This document shows positions 45,794 to 55,889 of a stretch of DNA of 64,000 nucleotides, piece after piece (positions within the stretch are counted from its first letter, which is position 1; every line of letters begins with the position of its first letter). Source of the DNA: Dipteris shenzhenensis (lineage: Eukaryota > Polypodiophyta > Polypodiopsida > Gleicheniales); the NCBI GenBank assembly GCA_047967505.1, contig CM106541.1, one strand, 5' to 3'. The position numbers were made by a program, and so were the translations under genes. The notes under the pieces are model-generated. The model was not told the origin of the DNA. It saw only the letters and a program-made list of their open reading frames with translations, and searched no databases.

Positions 45794-48700
45794 ATGTCTC
45801 CATCTTCAACAAGTAGCTCCAGTGAGGATGAATCCCTCCGTATCCACCATCGTGAAATGTGGTTGGAGCAAAAAATCAAATGTCTATGTGATCGATGTCG
45901 AGGAAACATGTATCGTGCACGCAGGATTATACTCAATCATATCTCAAAGTATGGAGAATGGGATGTGACCGTAAACAGGGTAAGGGTTTATAAGTTAAGG
46001 TTGATTGAGATACCTATGGGTGTTCATATGTTTGAGTTATGATCCCGTTTTAATTTGATACAGGATGTAGTCCCACACCCGCACATGTTACCCTATGCCG
46101 ATCGTGAGGAGGCGAAGCGTCGGCGATATGAGGTGGGATCTTCAGGAGGGACCGTTACAGATGCATGGAGTGATGGTGATAGTAGCCCTCCGCCATTACC
46201 TCATGAAGCCACGGAGGAGGAGGTGTTTGATGATATGGTGCGGGATTTATATGTCCATCAAGCGAGGGATAATAGCATGGAGCAGGATGATCTTTTTACT
46301 GCAGCATCGACTCCACTGTTTGAGGGGTGCACATTCTCTGTTCTAGGTGCCTCCCTTGAGTTAAACTTGCAAACCATCTATGGATGGAGCAATGCAAGTT
46401 TGAATGCATTACTCAAGTAAGCTTTAAAGTCGATTTTGCAAACATGGTGAATTATGCGCGTGGGTCAATTACTCGAATGCTTTTCCTCATTTATGGTCTT
46501 CACGTGCAAGCTATTGTGTAAAATGCTTCCAAGGGAGAATAAATTACCGACCTCAAGAGATTAGGCAAGGGAACATGTGACCTCTCTCGGAGGATTAGAT
46601 TACAAGCACATCCATGCATGTGTCAACAATTGCGTTTTGTTTCGTGGACTACATAAGGATGCAAGAGAGTGTCCTACTTGTGGAGTTGCAAGATATAGAA
46701 CAGATCTCAAAACCTTGGACGTGCCTCGTAAGTTATTGCAACATTTTCCCATAATCCCTCGCATCCAACATATGTTCAAGTGCAAATCTATTGCAGAGCT
46801 CATGTCATGGCATTCCTCCCATCGATCAACCAATGGCAAGTGGAGAACTCCCGCGGACTCTCCTGCAAGCATATTGAAGACACATGGCCAAGCTTCAAGG
46901 AAGAACGTAGGAGCTTGAGACTTGGATTGGGTATGGACGGTGTGAACCCATTTGGTCTCAAAAGCACGTCTTACAGTGTATGGCCAGTGGTATTGGTGAA
47001 TTACAATCTTTCACACTCTATGGCTATTAAGAAAGGACATGTCATGCTGTCCCTTCTAATTCCAGGGAAACATAAAGTCAAAAATACTGATGTTTATTTG
47101 GAGCCTTTGATTGATGAGCTAGAGATACTTTAGAGAGGTATCGAGGTGCATGATGTGAGCAGGCCTCCCTCGTCACGAGACTTCAACTACAAAGCAGTCT
47201 TGACGTGGACGATGCATGACTTCCTAGGCTATGGCGAGTGTTCAGGTAAGCATTGCATTTTTTAATTATGAATAGGCAAAGGACGTGGCACCCTAAACCC
47301 ACCTTCCACTCTTAATTGCATCTATTGTTCAGGTCTCACTACATCGGGTTACCATGCATGTCCTGTTTGTGGTCCTTCACTAGTTGCCTCACGGGAAGAC
47401 GCATTGAATAAGGTCATCTATGAGAATCACCATCGATTTCTCGCACCTGATCATCCTAGATATGTTGTCCCTTGGAATGAAGTCCTCCCACAAGCACTCA
47501 CCGCGGGAGATTGGATGAGAATTTGGGACGGTTCCACGACTCCTCCACCACTTGGCATGAGCCGGTAAGGGTATGTAACTATTGGCTGGAAGTAAAGATT
47601 GGCTATATTGGTTGAAAGTAAAGATTGCACGCTAACACTTTATTTTGTTTAGATACTCCATCTTTTATCGTTTACCATATTGGTCCCACCTCAAGATCAA
47701 TCACCGCTCGATCCCATGCATATCTTCAAGAATGTGGCATCTACCATTTGGGAGCATTTGAATGGGACACGAGATTCAGAAGGCATAAGGGCAGATCTAC
47801 CTACCACAGGGAGGATGCGTGAAGCTTGGCCTCAAGAGAGACCAAATTGGCGTGTTTGTTTACCTCGTGCACCGTGGATGTTATCAAATCTAGAGATGGC
47901 GATGGTGAAGCGCGCTATTACTACAATTCGTACCCCCAATTCGTACCCCCACTGGATGCATGAAGTGTTTGAAGGGAGCCTTTACAAAGAGCAAGAAAAG
48001 AGGTGTAGAGCAATTATATGGCTTGAAATCTCATGATTGGCACAAGATGGTCCAAGTAAGTATTTTATATGCATAATATCTTTTCCCTTTCAAATTTGTG
48101 AGTGAATAGCTATAAGCAACTAATCAACCACCTCCTCACGGGTTCAGTTCATACTCCATCTTAGATACTCCACCTTTTATTTTGTTTAGATACTCCATCT
48201 TTTATCATTTACCATATTGGTCCCACCTCAAGATCAATCACCTGCTTGATCCCATGCATATCTTCAAGAATGTGGCATCTACCATTTGGGAGCATTTGAA
48301 TGGGACACGAGATTCGGTAGGCATAAGGGAGGATCTACGTACCACAAGGAGGATGCGTGAAGCTTGGCCTCAAGAGAGACCAAATGGGCGTGTTTTTTTA
48401 CCTCGTGCACTGTGGATGTTATCAAAGCTAGAGATGGCGACGGTGAAGCGTGCTATTACTACAATTCGTACTCCCACTGGATGCATGAGGTGTTTGAAGG
48501 GAGCCTTTACAAAGAGCAAGAAAAGAGGTGTAGAGCAATTATATGGATTGAAATCTCATGATTGGCACAAGATGCTCCAAGTAAGTATTTTATATGCATA
48601 ATATCTTTTCCCTTTCAAATTTGTGAGTGAATAGCTATAAGCAACTAATCAACCACCTCCTCACGGGTTCAGTTCATACTACCTACTAGCATTTCACGTA

Positions 48701-50304
48701 GTGCATCAAAGGACGTGAAAGATTGTATTTACAAGATGGGCGAGCTTGTGAGGTATGTGAGCTCAAAGGAAATAGATCCCACCACTCTTGAGAATGCTCG
48801 AGTTATGTCAGTGGAGGCGGTTTGTTTAGTGGAGGAGACATTTCCACGTTCTATTCTCACAAGCCAACTACATCTCATAGTAACATTGGTGGATGAGATT
48901 GCTATATGCGGTACTATACATGCACGATGGTTGTTTTTCCTTGAGCACTTCATGAAGACGTTGAAGGGCTTTGTGAGACAAAATGCAAGACCCGAAGGTA
49001 GCATGGCCGAGGGTTGGTTGGTACAAGAGTCACTTGTATATATTTCTGAGTTTCTTGTTGATGTGGATAGCTCTCTCCCACGACTATGGAGAGGTGATGA
49101 AGACCTAAGGATGACCTCTATTGTGCCTCAAGGAAAAGGACGCAACAAAGTAATAGACATGGAGTTGCATAATAGTATCAACCTCTTTTGCGTGCTTAAT
49201 AGTGATGTGATGAAAAGATGGGTGACAAGATACGAGGATGCAAAGGCAAGAAGACAAGAACAAAGGGCCCTCTTTCGTACACACCACGGATCTCGTGTGC
49301 CATACCCTCAGCATCTAAGAGCACTTCCAAAGGATATTCAGGTGGATTGGCTACTTGATGAAATGGAGAAAGCAGAGAAAGACGAGGGGATGCATATCAC
49401 AATGGAAGAATGGGAGTATGCTAGGGGATGCATGAGCAAGGTTGGTATATAGAATGTTATGCATAAGTTAGGAGCTTTTTATAATTTAGATTGCTTATTT
49501 AATTGATTTTTTAGTGGTGTAGTGCACTATGTTCAATGCTATATGGTGTGAGGGCAAGCATTTTCGAACACAACGGATTGATGATAAGAGAAACACACAA
49601 GATTGCGGCGTCATTGCTAGCTTTGAGGGAGCCAATGGAGCCATGGATGATTATTGTGGCATAATCCAAGATATCATTATGCTTGACTTTCGACGCTTCT
49701 TTGTGTATGTTTTGGATGTAAAGTGGTTTAAGGACGTGGTGGAAAGAGGCCCTAATGCAACAATCAAACGCCATGCAAGTGGCTTTGTAACTATTGACTC
49801 CACAAAGTTTTGGCAAAGTAGGAAGGACACACTAGTACTACCGCAACAATGTGAACAGGTACTGTGCACACACATAAAAATACTCGCTTTTAAATATTTG
49901 ATGCAAGAAAAGTAACATGATTGTATTTGTGTTTGAATTAGGTTGTCTGTCAACCAATGGTGGATAATAATAGATGGTGCCATGTCATACCTATTATGCC
50001 ACGTTCCAAAGTGATGTATAGTACATTTACTAATATGGAGTGTATGGAGGATGATCATGGCCATGGACGTGATGACAACCGTGATACAAGAGAGGAGGAT
50101 GATCATGAGATAGGAGATATAGATATTGAGGCCGGCATTACTCGTGAGGACGAGCCTACCATTGGAGATGATGATTTCGATGAGCACATGAGTGGCACAA
50201 GTAGTAGTGGGTTGAATGTATTTGTAGATCTAAACACTTGTTTGGATTTTGAAGTAGATAGTTTGGCAAGGGTTGATCTCATTGAGGATGAGATTGAACC
50301 GTAG
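45794..50304 (+). pseudogene. tnp2-type CACTA transposase, copy 4, with duplicated exon
   Basis: Exons are near 45794-45979, 46064-46419, 46510-47247, 47334-47566, exon 5 twice (47653-48055 and 48191-48580), 48673-49440, 49523-49858 and 49942-50304. Domain order is as in copy 2. The DUF4218-like exon (48673-49440) and DUF4216-like exon (49523-49858) are fully open. Breaks are ATGG-to-TTAGG in SRDMAR (near 46562), a 4-bp loss at PADSPA (near 46866), TGG-to-TAG in EILWRGIEV (near 47132), and the exon duplication itself. The first exon 5 copy also has a 12-bp tandem duplication (ATTCGTACCCCC, near 47928). Confidence 0.92.
47640..48672 (+). repeat. Tandem exon duplication in CACTA copy 4 (~538 bp period)
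   Basis: TTGTTTAGATACTCCATC occurs at about 47645 and 48183, and CAAGTAAGTATTTTATATGC at about 48053 and 48580. The duplicated unit comprises the end of intron 4, exon 5, intron 5 and the first bases of exon 6 (TTCATACT). It joins back through an irregular TTAGATACTCCACC filler near 48160. The two exon copies differ at several positions, so the duplication is not brand new or involved a diverged template. Confidence 0.9.
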
Positions 50305-50459
50305 CCCCACAATTGATATTGGCAAAACTATTTTACATATTGTCTCATTCTCCTCATCTCACTTAATTCTTGTATATGTGGGCTTGCAAAAAATTATGTG
50401 CTTTGGTAATCATGGGCAATGTTTGGAAAGCAATGATGTACACCAAAATCTCACTTTTT

Positions 50460-50759
50460 GTATTCTCTGGAGCGCGTCTATTTATGCGTCTAAATGCGCG
50501 TCTGATTCTCAGTGTAAACGCGCAAATAAACGCGCAAATACACGCGCAAATAGACGCGCTAATAAACGGGATGTTAGATGGGCCCGTACTTTCTTAGGTC
50601 AAACGCACAAATAGATGCGGTGATTTACGTGCAAATAGATGAGCGTTTAGCTGCACATTTAGACGCGCCCGTAATTTCTCTACTAAAGCAACGCCTATAG
50701 TTGTGCCCGCTATTTTGCGCGTCTACCAAGCGCGTCTATAGTTGCTTTGTGTTGTTGTG
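50460..50759. repeat. Subterminal repeat array, transposase-side end of CACTA copy 4
   Basis: CGCGTCTATTTATGCGTCT and CGCGCAAATAGACGCG words alternate in both orientations. They end with GCGCGTCTATAGTTGCTTTG and the terminus. Confidence 0.75.
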
Positions 50760-50762
50760 AGA

Positions 50763-51700
50763 GTGGGCTGCTCCCTTGTTGACTTCATTGCTTTCTTCCA
50801 CTCATGCTTGTGAGTGGTGTGGGGCAGGCCCCTTAGTGGTTGACGTCCCTCGAGCCTGGCAAGCTCCGCTAGTGCCTACCTCTTAAGCGAAGATCTTTTA
50901 TTGCCAAGTATCGTAACAATGTTTGACTTGGCCCATTTATCTGTGAACTGAAGATTGGGGGGTTAGGATACTTAGAGCGAACAGCAGCGAGGGTCTCATC
51001 ATCCAACCTCTTTGGCTGGTCTTTGTAGTGGATAAAGCAATCTCTGTAATTATTAGCAATTACACAGCACATGAAGGCCATGATCTCCTTTCCCCGTGCA
51101 TCCATCAAAATGCCTCCTGTTTGAGTGATGTCATAGAAGATTATACCATCACTCGAAGGCACATCTAAATCATTTGAATCATCCTCATCCCCACCACCAC
51201 CCCTCCCAAAGCACTGTGCCATGTATCCCCCACCACTCTCCCTACTACTACACTTGCTACCGTGTTGTGTCGAGCTAGTACGCTGGCCACTTGTAGCTAG
51301 AGATTGCATAGGACTACGTGGACCACTCATAGCTAGAGAATCGAGTCTCAACTGCACAAGAGTATGCCGATGGCTTTGCGAGACAAAAGGACCTCCTCAT
51401 GGCATGGGGGAAGGGGCATAAGATGGCATGGGGAAAGGGTCATACGATGGCATTGGGAAAGGGGCTCAGTTGTGTAGCTGGCTGGGTTGTGTTGACTTCA
51501 CTGGGGTAATCTCAGCTGGTGTGGGGTTGTGATGGTTTGGAGTCTGTAGTGCCAACTCCTAGGGGGTGTTTAGAGTACCCACCATGTAGCCATATAACTC
51601 CCCAGGACTAGGAGGGTGCCCTAAAAGGTTATATGACTCCGAAAAGATGGTCTCCCAAAGATCAGGTGAGCCTGAAGAGCTTCCTGGCCACACGATGAAC
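50763..51700 (-). pseudogene. Gene A of CACTA copy 3, 5' part
   Basis: This continues the exon cut at 42769. It contains the K/R-rich domain (frameshifted near 50955), the acidic patch (GGGDEDDSNDLDVPSSDG), the Ser-rich part and the N-terminal segment (about 51690-51560). The start codon has become GTG (GTGTGGCCAGG at about 51693), and a TAG interrupts GTLNTP-stop-ELAL. Upstream of it is a purine tract absent from the other copies. Confidence 0.8.
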
Positions 51701-51925
51701 TGGAAAAAAGAAAAAAAGAAGATTACTGATGAACTGAGAAGAGAAAAAGAGAGAAAAATTACCATGAAAAGAGAGGGAAAGAGAGGATAAAAGAGAGAAG
51801 GAAAGAGAGGCAAATATAGGAAAAGAGAGGCAAATCCTTTTCTTGGAAGTGGAAGTGGAAAGGGAAAGGGAGAAGGGAAGGGAAGGGAAGGGAAGGGAAG
51901 AGAAGGGAAGGGAAGGGAAGGGTCT
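51700..51925. repeat. Polypurine tract (GGGAA)n in CACTA copy 3
   Basis: The plus strand is almost all A and G from about 51703 to 51922, ending in tandem GGGAAGGGAAGGGAAG. The minus strand therefore reads as Ser/Phe/Pro/Leu-rich frames that are not genes. It lies in the gene A leader intron of copy 3 only. Confidence 0.85.
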
Positions 51926-52115
51926 AAAACTGTCAGAGCGCATCTATAGATGTGGCTATCTGTTTCTGAAAATAGAGTAGATGCGTCTATAGATGTGCCT
52001 ATAGATGCGGTTTTAGTTGGCTCTGAGACGCATCCATAGATGTGCTCTGACAGATGAACTATTCTAAAAAGTCAAAAATGACATGTGCCCGACACAAAAG
52101 CATAACACTGATACC

Positions 52116-53372
52116 AAAATCATTCATTGATGTGGATAGCTCTCTCCCATGACTATGAAGAGATGATGAAGACATAAGGATGACCTCTATTGTGCCTCAA
52201 GGGAAAGGATGCAACAAAGTAATAGATATGGAGCTGCTTAGTAATATCAATCTCTATTGCGTGCTTAATAGTGATGTGATGAAAAGATGGGTGACAAGAT
52301 ACGAGGATGCAAAGGCAAGAAGACAAGAACAAAGGGCCCTCTTTCGTACACACCACAGATCTCGTGTGCCATACCCTCAGTATCTAAGAGCACTTCCAAA
52401 GGATATTCATGTGGATTGGCTACTTGACGAAATGGAGAAAGCAGAGAAAGATGAGGGGATGCATACCACAATGGAAGAATGGGAGTATGGTAGGGGATGC
52501 ATGAGCAAGGTTGGTATATAGAATGTTATGGATAAGTTATGAGCTTTCAATGATTTAGATTGCTTATTTAATTGATTTTTTCTTGGTGTAGTGCACTATG
52601 TTCAATGCTATATGGTGTAAGGGCAAGCATTTTTGAACACAACGGATTGATGATAAGAGAAACACACAAGATTGCAGCATCATTGCTAGCTTTGAGGGAG
52701 CCAGTGGAGCCATGGATGATTATTGTGGCATAATCCAAGATATGATTAAGCTGGACTTTCGACGCTTTATTGTGTATGTTTTGGATGTAAAGTGGTTTAA
52801 GGACGTGGTGGGAAGAGGCCCTAATGCAATAATCAAATGCCATGCAAGTGGCTTTGTAACTATTGATTCCACAAAGTTTTGGCAAAGTAGGAAGGACACA
52901 CTAGTACTACCGCAACAATGTGAATAGGCACCATCCACACATAAAAATACTCGCTTTGAAATATTTAATACCTTCGATGCAAGGAAAATAACATGATTAT
53001 ATTTGTGTTTAAATTAGGTTGTCTATTAGCCAATGGTGGATAATAATAAATGGTGGCATGTCATACCTATTATGCCATGTTCCAAAGTGATGTATAGTAC
53101 ATTTACTAATATGGAGCGTATGGAGGATGATCATGGCCATGGAGATGATGATGACCATGATACGAGAGGGGAGGATGATCATGAGATAGGAGATACAGAT
53201 ATTGAGGCCATTACCCATGAGGACGACCATTGGTGATGGTGATTTCGATGAGCACATGAGTAGCACAAGTAGTAGTGGGTTGAATGTATTTGTAGATTTT
53301 AACACTTGTTTGGATTTTCAAGTAGATAGTTTGGCAAGGGTTGATCTCATTGAGGATGAGATTGAACTGTAG
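52116..53372 (+). pseudogene. tnp2 transposase 3' remnant of CACTA copy 3
   Basis: It begins inside the DUF4218-like exon (DVDSSLP, then stops), continues through NVLNSDVMKRWVTRYEDA-type text (52265-52500), and includes the DUF4216-like exon (52592-52927, ending in TAG instead of the CAG before the donor). The acidic last exon runs to about 53372, with a 1-bp loss near 53225. All 5' exons including the Transposase_21 core are absent, so no transposase can be made from it. Confidence 0.88.
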
Positions 53373-53554
53373 CCCATCATTGATATTGGCAAAACTATTT
53401 TACATATTGTCTCATTCTCCTCACCTCACTTAATTCTTGTATATGTGGGCTTGCAAAAAAGCATTGATGTTTTTGTTAAAATTATGTGCTTTGGTAATCA
53501 TGGGCAATGTTAAAGTGACATACACCAAAATCTCACATTTTGTATTCTCTATTT

Positions 53555-53829
53555 TGCGTCTAAATACGCGTCTAATTCTTAGTGTAGACGCGCTAATAGA
53601 CGTGCTAATACATGTGCAAATAGACGCTCTGATAGATGCAGTATTAGACGGGCCTTTATTTTCTCAGTGTAGACGTGCTAATAGACATGTCAATACATGC
53701 GCAAATAACTGATCTGTTAGACACGCTATTAGACATGCCCATAATTTCTCTATTCAAGCAATGCCTATAGACGTGCCTACTATTTTGCACATCTATTAAG
53801 CGCATCTATAGTTGCTTTGTGTTGTTGTG
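53555..53829. repeat. Subterminal repeat array, transposase-side end of CACTA copy 3
   Basis: TAGACGCGCTAATAGACGTG words and decayed variants run up to the terminal CTATAGTTGCTTTGTGTTG. The array is more CpG-decayed than those of copies 2 and 4, which fits copy 3 being older. Confidence 0.7.
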
Positions 53830-53964
53830 GTAGATGCACTCCATCAACATAAACAAGGGCACTAGCTCCTAGATGAGTTTTCTATTTTGGACAAAATATT
53901 GATAGAATAACCACTGTGTGGTGGCAAGGATGTTGTTGTAAACTTCAAAATTCTATGTCCGAGA

Positions 53965-54417
53965 ATGAACATGATAGAAAAGAAAATATGCTCAAAGGTT
54001 TATAGGATGCATAGTGGTAGAGTAACTGAGTCTAAGAAAACTTCAACACACAAACAAGAAGGGGTGGGGAGTGTTTGGCATTTGAAAGGAAGCTTTAAGT
54101 ACTTCAAGCTTATCACTGACATGCCTTCCAATCCTTGTGCTTCTTGTAGAAAGCTTTTCTTCATGAGACAACTACAAGAACCAAGTTCCATTAGTACTAC
54201 CGCACTCAAAGGTGCATACGATGCCATCGATGAACAATTGCAAACAAAACAGATCAAAATTTGTCACAAATGTGGGAAGTCCCTGAATGCTAACAAGATA
54301 CCAACCCTATGCACAAACCAATCACTACAATTCAACCACCCTACCGAGTATGTACCAAAGTTGAACATAGTTGAAGCATGTTTGGTCTCTGTAAGAATAC
54401 TTAGATATAAGAACTAA
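53965..54417 (+). pseudogene. Possible Helitron-associated (DUF6570-like) fragment
   Basis: The 150-codon frame has a Lys-rich start, PCASCRKLFF near 54135, then a C-x2-C (ICHKCGKSLNANKIPTLCTN, near 54258-54315) and PTEYVPKLNIVEACLVSVRI (near 54340-54400). The order Cys pair, K-IP, LC-N, LNxxEaxLVSxRI resembles the segment before the helitron-like N-domain in plant Helitrons. Nothing Rep- or helicase-like follows in the window, so at best it is a truncated copy. I have recognised this by pattern only; it could be an unrelated Cys-rich protein. Confidence 0.35.
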
Positions 54418-54930
54418 CCTATGAGGGGAAATATAGTCTATCATAGGTAGTGTTATCAATGTAATGGAAAATATAAAGAAAGCCCAATGAGTATTTCCAC
54501 ATTTCTTAAGCGATGATATGTCATTGTGAGTAGGTATTAAGTGTAAGTATGAGTACAAGGACTATTACATGAGTGGTTTGGTTTGCCCCACTCTAACAAT
54601 GAAATCTATCAAGATCTTATCTCAATGCCACTATATGTGGAGCATGACCCTTAGCCATGATTGGCTTAACCACATTAATTCACTGTATACAATGCTATGA
54701 GAAAAGGCAATCCATCGCAAAACCACAAGTGGTCCAAAAACTGACGAAGTGTGGACAGAGACACACTACTACATGTACTTTGCAACAAGTCATCAACTAC
54801 AATGACTCTATCACGTATGCAGTGCCATCTTATGGAAATCTTTCTCTTACCTTTTTAAGGACTCCTTCTATGAGGAAATGTGCTTCCCATGAACACTGTT
54901 CTTTGGTGAGCAAAGGAGGTTCCATGATCC
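54418..54930. other. Unassigned, including one half of a ~90-bp direct repeat
   Basis: No gene is recognised. The open frame at 54657-54935 has no family features. TTTTTAAGGACTCC and TGTGCTTCCCATGAAC through CAAAGGAGGTTCC (about 54850-54923) recur at about 55951-56020, on the other side of the foldback element. Confidence 0.4.
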
Positions 54931-55889
54931 ATTAGGGGAGAATTGGGGTCTCAAAAGGGCTTGAATGGATTAAGAAGGTAAGAGCAAGTCAACCCACTCT
55001 GGTAACCCATGATCTAAGGGTCCCCTAGCATTTAATCAATTGACATGGTTATCTTTATTTTGCAACTGATCAACCTTGGTGTTTGGTTGGAGGTGGATAG
55101 TGGATGGATCAAGGGCCTAGGATGCTCAAAAGGGTGGGAGGCACCTTTGGTCAGCTCTAAACTAGCAAGAGTTGACAAAAGGAGGCGATATGCTATGGAC
55201 CATTAGATCTTGGACAAATCAAAGGTGGAGATGAAGAGATCAAATCACAAGGGCTAAGATCTAGGTGCATTTTGGAGGGTGGAGATGAAAGCAATAGACG
55301 GAGATGAGATCAAGGGTTGAGATTGAGGCGTATTTTGAAGGGTGGAGATGATGGAGATTAGATCAAGGGCTAAGATTGAAGTGCATACTAGATGGCCCAA
55401 ATTTTAGCACCTTTTGCATCCATCTTCTCCACTAGATCTTGAGGGAATCAAGGGCCTAGATTCTAGTGCCTTTTTCTTGCATCTCCACCCTTGGATCTAT
55501 TTCTTATGGATGGTTGAAAATGACCTGCCTTCTTATTTGATCTCGTCCATTAGATCCTTTCAAGGGTTTAGATTTAATACCTTTATCCTTTGATGGTATC
55601 CCTTGAATCTAGACCTTGATCTAATGGTAGGAAGTGTTCTACCCCAAATTTGAATGTATCCCTTGGATTCTAGATGAGATCGATGGCAAGGATTGAAGAT
55701 CAAGGTCTAAACCATGGGTGAGATGTCTCCCCACCCATAAATGCTCAACATGGACTTTTGTACACTTCAACATACCATCGCAGCACACAAAGGAGCACTC
55801 TCATTGGTACACCTCAAATCTCTTTCTAATCCCTTGAAATTAGGAAACACTAATTGGAGGCCCTTTTGAGACCCCATTTCTCCCCTAAT
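54931..55889. mobile_element. 959-bp foldback / MITE-like element with 30-bp TIRs
   Basis: ATTAGGGGAGAATTGGGGTC begins the left end (54931-54960). The right end (55860-55889) is its reverse complement over 30 bases with a single mismatch. The interior has no coding capacity. It contains about 70-bp degenerate repeats of GGGTGGAGATGA, GATCAAGGGCTAAGAT and GTGCATTTTGGA. No clear target duplication is visible (flanks GATCC and TAGTA), so the true ends may lie a few bases inside or outside. The superfamily is unknown. Confidence 0.7.

Larger units (their letters stand above)
42770..50759 (+). mobile_element. CACTA transposon copy 4, nested in copy 3 (7990 bp, TSD AGA)
   Basis: The left end at 42770 starts CACAACAAGACAAAGCCCCC. 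The right end at 50759 is the complement of CACAACAACACAAAGCAACT. AGA flanks both sides (42767-42769 and 50760-50762). The empty site can be read in copies 1 and 2 as the uninterrupted gene A exon. Copy 4 is longer than copies 1 and 2 because one transposase exon is duplicated (47640-48660). Gene A is on minus (44858-43389) and gene B on plus (45794-50304). Confidence 0.94.
41549..53829 (+). mobile_element. CACTA transposon copy 3, internally deleted and split by copy 4 (TSD GTA)
   Basis: The left end at 41549 starts CACAACAAGACAAAGCACCT. The right end at 53829 is the complement of CACAACAACACAAAGCAACT. GTA flanks both sides (41546-41548 and 53830-53832). Copy 4 (42770-50759) with its AGA duplication lies inside the gene A exon. 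Without it copy 3 is 4288 bp. It has lost everything from the middle of the divergent region to the DUF4218-like exon: near 52115 the text jumps from the GATACCAAAATCATTC segment to DVDSSLP of the transposase. It is more diverged than copies 1, 2 and 4 and cannot be autonomous. Confidence 0.9.

Noticed and set aside
51662-51943. Ser/Phe/Leu-rich minus-strand frames
   Set aside because: They are the complement of the polypurine tract in CACTA copy 3.
54657-54935. 92-codon frame as a gene
   Set aside because: No recognisable domain is present, and it runs into the inverted end of the foldback element.
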